DNA of 14,581 bases from JAHWKS01 sp964458385 (lineage in GTDB: Bacteria; Planctomycetota; Planctomycetia; Pirellulales; Pirellulaceae). The notes beneath the pieces were generated by a model that saw nothing but the letters and a program-made list of their open reading frames with translations, did not search any database and was not told the DNA's origin. The stretch lies in contig CAYWIS010000159.1 in assembly GCA_964458385.1 (NCBI GenBank), positions 1-14,581 on the forward strand, in the 5' to 3' direction. Positions 7,568 to 14,581 of this stretch are shown here, in pieces. Numbering within the stretch: the stretch's first letter is position 1; each line of letters begins with the position of its first letter. The translations under genes and the position numbers were made by a program.

Positions 7568-7758
7568 GAAGCTGCCTCCTTCAAGGGAAAACAGAGTCCC
7601 AATGTAAAGCGTATCCTATCAACTTGCGAGTGTCGAAAACCAAGAAATTTCTGCCCGAGGGCTCCCCGCGGAGCGTCACTCCTGCTTGCAATCCGTCGTA
7701 CGATCCGTAATCTGAGAAGGCCATGAAATCCCCGTTAATTCATTCCCCGGAGGCTCTT
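7568..7758. promoter_or_regulatory. Divergent promoter region of two secreted-enzyme genes
   Basis: This 191-base gap separates the deacetylase-like gene (-) from the esterase gene (+) and must hold both promoters. I see no convincing -35/-10 pair and no sigma-54 site. A small hairpin (7661-7665 with 7670-7674, loop CCGC) is present. Ribosome-binding sites lie at both ends: AAGGAGG for the minus gene (complement of 7575-7581) and GGAGG at 7749-7753 for the plus gene. Confidence 0.4.
7749..7753 (+). promoter_or_regulatory. Ribosome-binding site deciding a GTG start at 7759
   Basis: GGAGG lies five bases before an in-frame GTG at 7759. The upstream ATG at 7723 has its GAGAAGG only two bases away, which is too close. 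A GTG start also places the signal peptide directly at the N-terminus. Confidence 0.7.
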
Positions 7759-8646
7759 GTGAAATCTTCTCTGGTTGCCGGTTTGCTGATCCTCGGTGGA
7801 TGGCTGCACACGTGCGCGCTGGCCGACGACGCGCCGCTTCGTCTGCCGGTATGGCCTGGGACTGCGCCCGGCGAGAAAGGCGATATTGGAGAAGAAAGAA
7901 CCCTGCCTGCCGAAGGCGCCCGCCCCGTCACACGGCTAACGAATGTTGCACGGCCGGAAATTCTGGTGTATCAGGCGCCCAAGGACCGAGCGACCGGAGC
8001 CGCGGTTCTGGTGTGTCCTGGCGGCGGCTATCACATCTTGGCCATGGATCTCGAAGGCGAGGAGGTGGCCCAGTGGCTCAATTCGATTGGCGTTTCGGCC
8101 ATCGTCCTCAAGTATCGCGTTCCGCGCCGCGCTGACCAACCGAAACACCAGGCGCCGCTGCAAGACGCCCAGCGTGCAATGAGCCTGGTTCGTAGCCGGG
8201 CCGACGAATGGGGCATTGATCCGAACCGAATTGGTATCTTGGGGTTCTCCGCCGGTGGACACCTCTCGGCAACGGCAGCCACGAACTTCGATCGGCGGGC
8301 CTACGAGGCTGTGGATGCGATCGATCAAGTCAGTTGCCGTCCCAACTTTGCGGTGCTGGTTTATCCTGCGTATCTAATCCAAGAGAACACCTTGGAGCTG
8401 TCGCCCGAGATCCGTGTATCCGCCTCGACCCCGCCTACCTTTTTCGCCCATGCCAGCGACGACGGAATTGGCCCAGAGAACAGCATTGCCATGTACCTGG
8501 CTTTGAAGAAGGCGGGGGTAGCAAGTGAACTGCACATCTACGCGCGTGGCGGGCACGGCTTTGGACTTCGCCCGTCTGAGCATCCCGCATCCACCTGGCC
8601 CGCCCGATGTGAGCAGTGGATGAAGTCCCAAGGCATCCTCCGATAG
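7759..8646 (+). CDS. Secreted alpha/beta-hydrolase esterase (acetyl-xylan-esterase-like)
   Basis: This is a 295-residue exported serine esterase. From the GTG at 7759 it begins MKSSLVAGLLILGGWLHTCALA, a textbook signal peptide cut before DDA. An ATG at 7723 would add 12 residues ahead of that signal. The mature part opens with LPVWPGTAPGEKG, typical of the carbohydrate-esterase-like group often annotated as endo-xylanase B or acetyl-xylan esterase. The oxyanion-type GGGYHIL follows. The catalytic triad is Ser164 (GFSAGG), Asp235 (HASDDG) and His266 (GGHGFGL). It probably removes acetyl or feruloyl groups from plant or algal polysaccharide, but the substrate cannot be read from sequence. It is divergent from the deacetylase-like gene. 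No clear terminator with a T-run follows. A short perfect hairpin lies at 8711-8725. Confidence 0.88.
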   Translation: MKSSLVAGLLILGGWLHTCALADDAPLRLPVWPGTAPGEKGDIGEERTLPAEGARPVTRLTNVARPEILVYQAPKDRATGAAVLVCPGGGYHILAMDLEGEEVAQWLNSIGVSAIVLKYRVPRRADQPKHQAPLQDAQRAMSLVRSRADEWGIDPNRIGILGFSAGGHLSATAATNFDRRAYEAVDAIDQVSCRPNFAVLVYPAYLIQENTLELSPEIRVSASTPPTFFAHASDDGIGPENSIAMYLALKKAGVASELHIYARGGHGFGLRPSEHPASTWPARCEQWMKSQGILR

Positions 8647-9045
8647 GCGTCACTTCAAGCGATAGGGCCCCCGAATTAGCGGAACTAGATGGATCTTTTT
8701 GGAGAAGTTTTCGGCGTGGCGCCGAGCGGAGAACCTTCGCATTGGCCGGGAATTTCCTGCACGAGTTCTCGCCGCAAACAAGATGTCAACTTCGAAATGG
8801 AGTAAATTGCGGGCCAACACGAAAAAGTTTATCGATAGTTTCGTGGTGACTTGACCGGCCCGAAACCAACCGCAAACCATTAACCGACAAACACTTATAT
8901 CAATTCATCGCCAATCAGTGCGGTACGACCAGGGAACAAACTTCCAGGAAAGGGGCGTTGACCTAGGAAAACGCGATTTTCTTTCCACTTTGGCACGTAA
9001 AATTACGGCACAAGAGTTCCCTTTTCCTTTCCGGAGTTCCGCCCG
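8647..9045. other. Gene-free 399-base region upstream of csrA
   Basis: No convincing gene is present. Open frames here lack ribosome-binding sites and protein-like composition. A perfect 6-base-pair hairpin (TCGGCG, loop TGG, CGCCGA, 8711-8725) is the only strong structure, and it has no T-run. The part from about 8810 to 9030 is richer in A and T than the surrounding genes, which fits a promoter and long csrA leader, but no clean -35/-10 pair was found. A TAAAAT at 8998-9003 resembles a -10 box without a matching -35. Confidence 0.5.
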
Positions 9046-9240
9046 ATGCTGGTTCTTTCCCGCAAACGCGACCAGCAAGTCATCATTGGCGACGGCATCG
9101 TGATTACCGTGGTGGAGATCCGCGGCGACAAGGTGCGACTGGGAATCGAGGCGCCGGCCGAGGTGCCCGTGCATCGCCTGGAGGTGTACGAGGCCATTAA
9201 GGCAACGACGCAAGACCAACCGCGCCCGGTCAAAGAGTAG
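9046..9240 (+). CDS. csrA: Carbon storage regulator CsrA
   Basis: This is a small RNA-binding dimer that binds GGA motifs in mRNA leaders, usually near ribosome-binding sites, and changes translation or RNA stability. At 64 residues it has the family length. The canonical start MLVLSRK (RNA-contacting Leu4 and Arg6) is present, as are the central IGDGIVITVVEIRGDKVRLGI strands and APAEVPVHRLEVYEAI, with the second RNA-contacting Arg44. GGAG (9033-9036) lies nine bases before the ATG. The C-terminal tail (KATTQDQPRPVKE) is divergent, as usual. The gene converges on tex with only 38 bases between the stops. No flagellar genes or fliW lie nearby in this window. Confidence 0.97.
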   Translation: MLVLSRKRDQQVIIGDGIVITVVEIRGDKVRLGIEAPAEVPVHRLEVYEAIKATTQDQPRPVKE

Positions 9241-9278
9241 GCTCCACTTCGGTCACGCTCGTCACACGGGATGAAGAC

Positions 9279-11453
9279 TCATCCCATCGCCTGTTTTCGC
9301 GAAAGCGCAATCCGGCTGCGCTCAGGGTCTACCTGGAGCACCTTGACTTGCACAATATCGCCGACCGCCACCACCTGGGTCGCGTCAGACACGTAGCGCC
9401 GGTCCAATTCCGAAACATGGATCAGCCCGTCCTGGTGCACGCCCACATCGACAAACGCCCCAAAGTGCGTGACGTTGGTGACGACCCCTTCCAATAGCAT
9501 TCCGGGTTTCAGGTCGGAGAGTTCGCGCACCCCTTCGGCGAACTGAGCCACGCGAAACTCTTTTCGCGGATCGCGCCCCGGCTTCTCCAATTCGGCGAGA
9601 ATATCGCGCACAGTCGGCAGGCCGATTGTTTCGTCGACAAACTGCGCCGGGTCTAATTGTTTGAGTAGCGACGCGTTTGCCAACAGTTCATGCGGCGCAA
9701 TATTCAGGCTTTGCGCCATCTTCTGGACGATGTGGTAGCTCTCGGGGTGAACCGCCGAGTTATCGAGCGGTTCATCGCCGCCGCGCACGCGAAGAAACCC
9801 AGCGCACTGTTGGAATGCTTTGGCGCCTAATCGGGGCACCTTGAGTAAGGCGGCGCGGTTGGCGAAGGGGCCATGCTCATCGCGATACTTACATATCGCT
9901 GCGGCAAGTTTCGGCCCCAAGCCGGCAACGTAGCTCAGAAGCGAGGCGCTAGCGGTATTCACATCGACGCCCACCTGGTTAACGCAGGACTGCACCTCTC
10001 GGTCCAAGGCCTTTCGCAGGAGCGTTTGATTCACGTCGTGCTGGTACTGCCCTACCCCAATCGCCTTGGGGTCAATCTTGACCAACTCCGCTAACGGATC
10101 TTGCAACCGATGGGCGATACTAATGGCGCCTCGCACGGTTACATCGAGGTCCGGGTATTCCTCGCGTGCAATTTCGCTAGCCGAATAGACCGAAGCGCCC
10201 GCCTCGCTTACGATCACCTTGGTCACTTGCAGCCCCGCCCTGCGGAGCGTTTCGGAAACAAAGCTATCGGTTTCACGCGATGCGGTCCCATTGCCGATGG
10301 CAATCAACTCCACGCCATGCCGTTGTATTAAGTCGATAAGTGTTTGACGTGCTTCGGCAGTTTTGTTGTGGGGCGGGGTGGGATAAATCGTGGCGTGCTC
10401 CAGGAACTTGCCGGTGGCATCCACAACCGCCAGCTTGCATCCCGTACGGAACCCGGGATCAACGCCCAGCACAACGCGTTGCCCGGCGGGCGGCGCCAAG
10501 AGCAACTCGCGTAGGTTCTTGGCGAAGACGGCAATCGCCTGCTCGTCGGCCTTCTCTTTCATTTCGGCCAGCACGGCGCTTTCCAGCGAAGGAAACAGCA
10601 AGCGCGTATAGCAATCAAGGGCCGCTGTCTTCAATCGCGAATAGAACAACAAGCGCGAATTGGGAAGCACCTGGCCAATCAGTAGGCGCGTGGCGCGTTC
10701 TTCGTCAACCTCGACGCCAACTTTCAAGAATCCTTCTGCCTCGCCCCGCTGAATCGCTAAGAACCGGTGCGAGGGGATCTTGGCCAGCGGTTCGCGAAAG
10801 TCAAAGTACGTTTCGAACTTGGCGGCTTCTTCCTTTTTGCCTCGCTTTACCTGCGAAACCAGCGATCCCCGTTGGACCTCTTGCCGTATCGTCGCACGCA
10901 CCTGTGGATCGTCGGCCCATTGTTCGGCCAAAATGTCGCAGGCGCCGTCGAGCGCTTCCTCGGTACTGGCTACACCGCGCTCCTCATCGACAAAGGGCGC
11001 CAAAATCGCTTGCGGATCGCCCGGCGCTTCGCGCTCCAGTAAGAGCGTGGCCAGCGGTTCGAGTCCCTTCTCTCGGGCAATTGACGCGCGCGTGCGGCGT
11101 TTGGGCTTAAAAGGAAGGTAGATTTCCTCCAGCTCGTTCTTATCGCGACAGGCAATGATCCGCTGCCGCAACGCCTCGTCGAGTTTGCCTTGCTCGGCAA
11201 TCGTGTTCAAAACTGTCGACTTCCGGTCGGCCAGTTCGTGAAAGTAGGCCAGCGCGTCTTCGATCTGCGCTAACTGCTGTTCGTCCAGGCCTCCCGTCGC
11301 TTCTTTGCGGTAGCGTGCAATAAAGGGCAGGGTGTTCCCTTCCTCCAGCAACGTAACCGCGCCGCGGACTTTGGACTCGGCAAGGCGGCAATACGCGGCA
11401 ATATCACGAATCGCCTGTTCCAATTGAAAACCGGGATCAATCGCTTCCGTCAT
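9279..11453 (-). CDS. tex: Tex, RNA-binding transcription accessory protein
   Basis: This is a 724-residue cytoplasmic protein of the Tex/Spt6-like family, which binds nucleic acid and acts in transcription and RNA turnover. In order there are the N-terminal Tex helical region (1-about 200, including LPFIARYRKEATGGLDE), a YqgF/RNase-H-like domain starting near 325 (VVLGVDPGFRTGCKLAVVD), helix-hairpin-helix motifs near 507-565 (YVAGLGPKLAAAI, VPRLGAKAFQQ), and a C-terminal S1 RNA-binding domain (about 648-722, GVVTNVTHFGAFVDVG). The length is normal and nothing is missing. The ATG at 11453 (MTEAIDPGFQLEQAI) is chosen because GAGAAGGA lies upstream. The 28 residues in frame before it are Cys/Arg-rich and unlike the family. 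The 38-base gap to csrA holds no clear terminator for either gene. Confidence 0.97.
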   Translation of the reverse strand: MTEAIDPGFQLEQAIRDIAAYCRLAESKVRGAVTLLEEGNTLPFIARYRKEATGGLDEQQLAQIEDALAYFHELADRKSTVLNTIAEQGKLDEALRQRIIACRDKNELEEIYLPFKPKRRTRASIAREKGLEPLATLLLEREAPGDPQAILAPFVDEERGVASTEEALDGACDILAEQWADDPQVRATIRQEVQRGSLVSQVKRGKKEEAAKFETYFDFREPLAKIPSHRFLAIQRGEAEGFLKVGVEVDEERATRLLIGQVLPNSRLLFYSRLKTAALDCYTRLLFPSLESAVLAEMKEKADEQAIAVFAKNLRELLLAPPAGQRVVLGVDPGFRTGCKLAVVDATGKFLEHATIYPTPPHNKTAEARQTLIDLIQRHGVELIAIGNGTASRETDSFVSETLRRAGLQVTKVIVSEAGASVYSASEIAREEYPDLDVTVRGAISIAHRLQDPLAELVKIDPKAIGVGQYQHDVNQTLLRKALDREVQSCVNQVGVDVNTASASLLSYVAGLGPKLAAAICKYRDEHGPFANRAALLKVPRLGAKAFQQCAGFLRVRGGDEPLDNSAVHPESYHIVQKMAQSLNIAPHELLANASLLKQLDPAQFVDETIGLPTVRDILAELEKPGRDPRKEFRVAQFAEGVRELSDLKPGMLLEGVVTNVTHFGAFVDVGVHQDGLIHVSELDRRYVSDATQVVAVGDIVQVKVLQVDPERSRIALSRKQAMG

Positions 11454-11458
11454 GCGAT

Positions 11459-11482
11459 TGCATTCCTTCTCACAAAAATGCA
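11459..11482 (-). promoter_or_regulatory. Hairpin around the tex ribosome-binding site
   Basis: TGCATT and AATGCA (11459-11464 and 11477-11482) form a perfect 6-base inverted repeat. The 12-base loop contains most of the tex ribosome-binding site GAGAAGGA, with the final A of GGA at the loop-stem junction. The start codon lies five bases beyond. A GGA in such a loop is the arrangement that CsrA favours, so translational control is possible. Only the sequence is observed. Binding is inferred. Confidence 0.4.
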
Positions 11483-11572
11483 CCCAGGAACAACGCCGCG
11501 CAATTCTCGCGCATCGCCGTGCGGCAGGAAAGTGCAAGCATACGCAACTTTGCCGTTATCGGAAACGTGGCC

Positions 11573-14476
11573 TCACGCGCCAAGCTCATCAAACACAGCG
11601 CCCAGCGCCTGCAAGGCCATATCGTTGGGCGGCGTAAGGCTCGATGGTTGTTCATCTTCCTCCTGATCGAGCCCTTGGAAAACGGCTTGCCGCACGACCG
11701 CGCTCGGCGTTTGGTCAACCTGCGCAAAGTTCGTCGCGAAGTTAAAGTAGCCTTGCCCCGAATGAATAGCTTCGCGGTACGACGCCGAAAACTGATCGCC
11801 CTGCGAGCGGAAGAACTCGGCGCGGTCGTATCCTCCGGCGCTGGCTGTGGCCCGCACCGTTTCAAACCCCGTTGCAACCAGTTCGATTCCTTCGCCCGTC
11901 AGCCATACTTTGCCAAGCCGAGCGCCAAGGTAATCATCGCGCCGCGAGTCGAACAGCCACGCCATGTCGTGCCCGCCGTTGGAGGCGACCGCCTCGACAA
12001 CGTCAAAGCCCGACGCGTAGCTCAGAAAATCGCGCCCGGTAATCCACGCCATTTCGGGCCGGGCGAAGAAACGATCTCCGTCGGCCGAATCGTGCATGAT
12101 CGCACGATCAAAACCGCTCGAGGCCGAAGCGCGAACGCTCTCAAATCCACGCACCTCTTGCCGAAATCCTCCGCCGGAAAGCGTCGCTTCACCCGGGCGA
12201 GTTTCCAGCAAATCATCACCGGCGGAATCCACCAGAAATGCGGTATCGTGCCCCGCGCCGCCGTCGACCAGCACCTGCGTGAATCCGACAGCGTGAATTG
12301 CGTACTGGTCGCCGTCGAGGTGGGCCTCGCCGGCGCCTCCGGTATAGCGGTCGTTGCCCAGTGAACCATGGAGAGTCGCCTCGTCGCGCCCACCGCCTCC
12401 CTTAACGTCCAGCGACTCCACATTCGCAGCTGTGACGGTCCACCCTGCGCCGACAAACGACGCTTGGCCAGGTCGCGCAGTAAGCCGCTCTTGGCCGCGC
12501 GTTCCTGTAAGCGAAAGGGTGTCGCGTCCGGCGCCGCCCTGAACGCGCACCGTCGCAATTTCCTCGGTCGCATAGGTGTATTGAACGCCATTCACCTCGA
12601 TGACGTGCCGGGCGCCCGTGGAAAACGCAAAGTGATCATTGCCTGCGGTCCCCGCGACATCCAACACCTTGCCCGTGACGGTGACCAAGTTGGTCAGTCG
12701 CACATCGACATCGGGGTTGTGGCCCACGATCCGAAGCGACAGCGCCTGCCCCGCCGTCACCGCAACATCAAGCCGCTCTCCATCGGTTCGGCCCCGGCTA
12801 GAAGCAATCAGGCGGTCGCCGTCGTAAAGCTCGAGATTGACATCGCCCGCGGCATGGGCAAAGAACGCTTCGACCGTGAGGATTCCCTTGCGCGAAGCTC
12901 GGAACGTGCGCCAAGCTTCCCCCTCAATGCGCTGATCGGCGTAGGTCTGGAAAGCGACGGCGCCCCAATCCACGGGAGGCGTGCTCGCTTTCACCTCAAT
13001 GCCTATGGTGTAGCTCCCAAACCCTGCTTGAGCGGCTACGCCAACGGTATAGGTGCGTCCCGCGACAACCTCCATTGCCAACGTGGCGCCGTTGCGCACG
13101 CTACCGTCAGCAAGGCGCCATTCGGTCGTCAGGTTGCCTGATGGCGTTGCGCGGAAGTGAACGGCGCCGGTCTGAGATGCGGTAAATTGAAAGTAATCGA
13201 TGTCCTGGCGATGGCCCAACACTCCGGTGAGCGTACGCTGGCCGCTTAAGGAGCCGAGCGGATGCGCGTCGGCCACGGTGGAGCCGTAATCGTCGGCGGG
13301 CATCACGGCGTCGATCGCCCGGCCGATATGAATCCGATGATACGAGGCGTTTGTAATTGGATCGAACACCAGGTCAGCCGTTTTTCGCAGGTGCTCGTAA
13401 ATCATTTCGCCTGTAATGTTCGTGCGGCCGGCGGCCTCCATGGCCTCACGAACGAGCACTGCGGCGCCCGCCACGAAGGGAGTCGCCATACTTGTGCCCG
13501 ACGAGTGTTCAAAGTCGTTGGTCACGCCATCCAAGTTCTTGGCGAAGTCGGGCACCGTGCTTGTAATGCGTTCCCCGGGCGCTGCGAGGACGCGCGGATC
13601 ACGTTGGCTGAAACTGCTTAACTGCCCTTCCGGCCCCACACTCGCCACCGGCACAACGTTCGGACTAGCGGCAGGATACGTCAAACCGACGGTTTGCTCT
13701 GTAGCGAATGAGTTTCCGGCCGAAGCGACAACCAGAATTCCATCGGCTTTGAGAAGCGCCAGCTCGTCTTCAATCTGGGCTCCTAAGGACGCACTATCCC
13801 CCTTGCTGTTGGCTCCAAGCGAAAGATTGACGACCGTAATCGGATTCTCAAACGCGTTGCGATGTTCGTGGACCCACCGCAGCGCCTGTTCCACCCAGGA
13901 GATTTCACCGTACCCTTGGTCGTCAAACACGCGGAGCGCCACTAAGTCAACCGCAGGCGCCACGCCGCGATAGGTGGCGTCGCTGCTGGCCAAAATCCCG
14001 GCCACGTGCGTGCCGTGAAATCCTCCGGGCGCATCGTCGTAGGGATCTGCGTCATTCTCGGCGAAGTCCCAACCGCCCACCACGCGGTAATTGGCTCCTA
14101 AACCACCGCCTAACGCGGGGTGGTCATACGCAATACCGCTATCGATAATCGCCACCGTTTGTCCCGCGCCCAAAAATCCATACGTCTGGCGCACGTAATC
14201 CAGGCCGTACTTGTCTCCGGTGGCGATGGATTGCGGCGCAATAGTGACCGATTGGGGCTCCGTCAACGGATCCAGCGGCTCACACCACGGCTTGGCGACA
14301 GGCTCGGCCGAAAGAGCCAATCGCTCTTCGAACGATTCGTAGCGCGAAATGCGTTGAAGCGCTGCGTTATGATCGTCGGCGTGCTTCGGAGCCTGCCCGC
14401 GTACGTGGGAACGGTGCGACTTTCGCTCGGAATGGCGCCAAGGTGCAAGGTAACTCAACAAACTACGGAGGGACAT
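11573..14476 (-). CDS. Large secreted subtilisin-like serine protease with 46-aa repeats
   Basis: This 967-residue protein has an intact S8 peptidase triad: Asp112 (IIDSG), His154 (HGTHVAG) and Ser329 (GTSMATP), with oxyanion Asn255 (SAGN). The N-terminus has a basic region followed by the planctomycete-type FEERLALSA motif (49-57), which I take as an export or surface signal in place of a clear signal peptide. After the protease come two prepeptidase-C-terminal-like beta domains (about 404-495 and 507-600). A region of about 46-residue repeats follows (652-928), then a short tail. Cys65 is the only cysteine I noticed in the N-terminal region. The ATG at 14476 has no recognisable ribosome-binding site, but the N-terminus fits the family. 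The gene probably encodes an extracellular or surface protease. Its target and its link to its neighbours are unknown. Confidence 0.9.
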   Translation of the reverse strand: MSLRSLLSYLAPWRHSERKSHRSHVRGQAPKHADDHNAALQRISRYESFEERLALSAEPVAKPWCEPLDPLTEPQSVTIAPQSIATGDKYGLDYVRQTYGFLGAGQTVAIIDSGIAYDHPALGGGLGANYRVVGGWDFAENDADPYDDAPGGFHGTHVAGILASSDATYRGVAPAVDLVALRVFDDQGYGEISWVEQALRWVHEHRNAFENPITVVNLSLGANSKGDSASLGAQIEDELALLKADGILVVASAGNSFATEQTVGLTYPAASPNVVPVASVGPEGQLSSFSQRDPRVLAAPGERITSTVPDFAKNLDGVTNDFEHSSGTSMATPFVAGAAVLVREAMEAAGRTNITGEMIYEHLRKTADLVFDPITNASYHRIHIGRAIDAVMPADDYGSTVADAHPLGSLSGQRTLTGVLGHRQDIDYFQFTASQTGAVHFRATPSGNLTTEWRLADGSVRNGATLAMEVVAGRTYTVGVAAQAGFGSYTIGIEVKASTPPVDWGAVAFQTYADQRIEGEAWRTFRASRKGILTVEAFFAHAAGDVNLELYDGDRLIASSRGRTDGERLDVAVTAGQALSLRIVGHNPDVDVRLTNLVTVTGKVLDVAGTAGNDHFAFSTGARHVIEVNGVQYTYATEEIATVRVQGGAGRDTLSLTGTRGQERLTARPGQASFVGAGWTVTAANVESLDVKGGGGRDEATLHGSLGNDRYTGGAGEAHLDGDQYAIHAVGFTQVLVDGGAGHDTAFLVDSAGDDLLETRPGEATLSGGGFRQEVRGFESVRASASSGFDRAIMHDSADGDRFFARPEMAWITGRDFLSYASGFDVVEAVASNGGHDMAWLFDSRRDDYLGARLGKVWLTGEGIELVATGFETVRATASAGGYDRAEFFRSQGDQFSASYREAIHSGQGYFNFATNFAQVDQTPSAVVRQAVFQGLDQEEDEQPSSLTPPNDMALQALGAVFDELGA
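11693..12523 (-). repeat. Six tandem 46-residue protein repeats in the protease
   Basis: Six units of 46, 46, 46, 47, 47 and 45 residues (652-928) each begin with Asp and have a DS-x-x-(G/D)D-type turn, an ARPGEA-like strand, an L-x-G-x-G turn, and a GFxxVxAxAS strand. The middle units (for example DTAFLVDSAGDDLLETRPGE) are the clearest. The first two carry more Gly-Gly turns and the last is degenerate. A stacked beta-solenoid is likely, possibly calcium-binding. The DNA is not strongly repeated, so the duplication is old. Confidence 0.8.
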
Positions 14477-14581
14477 GGATCTGCATGCAGCAAAGGCAGC
14501 CAGAGCCGTCCGTAGCTTGGGGGCGACGATTCCTTAGGTCGCGCGTTATGTCGATTGCGGAGGGAAAGCCTGGTGTGAACC
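14477..14581 (-). other. Upstream region of the protease gene
   Basis: These are the last 105 bases of the window and hold the protease leader. A perfect 10-base palindrome CTGCATGCAG lies at 14481-14490, four bases before the start codon, where a ribosome-binding site would normally be. No convincing -35/-10 pair is visible. Confidence 0.4.

Noticed and set aside
8711..8725. Hairpin TCGGCG-TGG-CGCCGA as a terminator of the esterase gene
   Set aside because: The stem is perfect, but no T-run follows on either strand, so it is noted only as a hairpin.
8992..9009. Sigma-54-like TGGCAC upstream of csrA
   Set aside because: The second half (TTGC at the fixed distance) is missing, as the bases there read ATTAC.
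9030..9045. CsrA self-binding site in its own leader
   Set aside because: The GGA present is simply part of the ribosome-binding site and only a three-base stem can form around it. GGA is not clearly enriched in the leader.
9241..9278. Bidirectional terminator between csrA and tex
   Set aside because: No hairpin of useful size could be found in the 38 bases.
14490..14515. Sigma-54-like TGGC...TTTGC upstream of the protease, minus strand
   Set aside because: The GG-to-GC spacing is two bases too short for a working -24/-12 site.

Overview
This window is GC-rich bacterial chromosome that reads as a planctomycete, most likely of the Pirellula/Rhodopirellula kind. The clues are protein architecture, not a marker gene. 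The secreted subtilase has the FEERLALSA-type N-terminal motif and the roughly 46-residue DSxGDD repeats that I associate with planctomycete surface proteins. The deacetylase carries VCBS/FG-GAP calcium loops. Large secreted esterases occur next to a csrA gene. There are no tRNA or rRNA genes, CRISPR arrays, insertion sequences or phage genes, and the content looks like ordinary chromosome.

Layout. Bases 71-685 (-) encode an O6-alkylguanine-DNA alkyltransferase. It is divergent from 884-1627 (+), a cytosolic protein of unknown function that ends at a good intrinsic terminator (1680-1720). Three leftward genes follow when read in their own direction: a secreted deacetylase-fold protein with VCBS loops (7567 to 5720), an orphan NtrC-type sigma-54 response regulator (5641 to 4178), and a secreted double alpha/beta-hydrolase (4047 to 1741). 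A long hairpin with a T-rich tail (4075-4149) lies between the last two. Divergent from the deacetylase is a secreted esterase (7759-8646, +) that probably starts at GTG. A 399-base gene-free stretch precedes csrA (9046-9240, +), which converges on tex (11453 to 9279, -). Behind tex lies a large secreted subtilisin-like protease (14476 to 11573, -).

How the genes may work together. The two esterases and the deacetylase-fold protein all carry signal peptides. They look like a small set for removing acetyl or other ester groups from polysaccharides outside the cytoplasm. The sigma-54 activator among them is a plausible regulator, although no sigma-54 promoter could be seen. CsrA and Tex both act on RNA. 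The tex ribosome-binding site lies in the loop of a small inverted repeat with a GGA motif, which makes CsrA control possible but unproven.

I did not find a clearly new multi-gene system. The best leads are the Ser-to-Glu change in the nucleophile elbow of the first hydrolase domain, the deacetylase/VCBS protein that ends where related proteins seem to continue, the long intergenic hairpin, and the repeat region of the protease.
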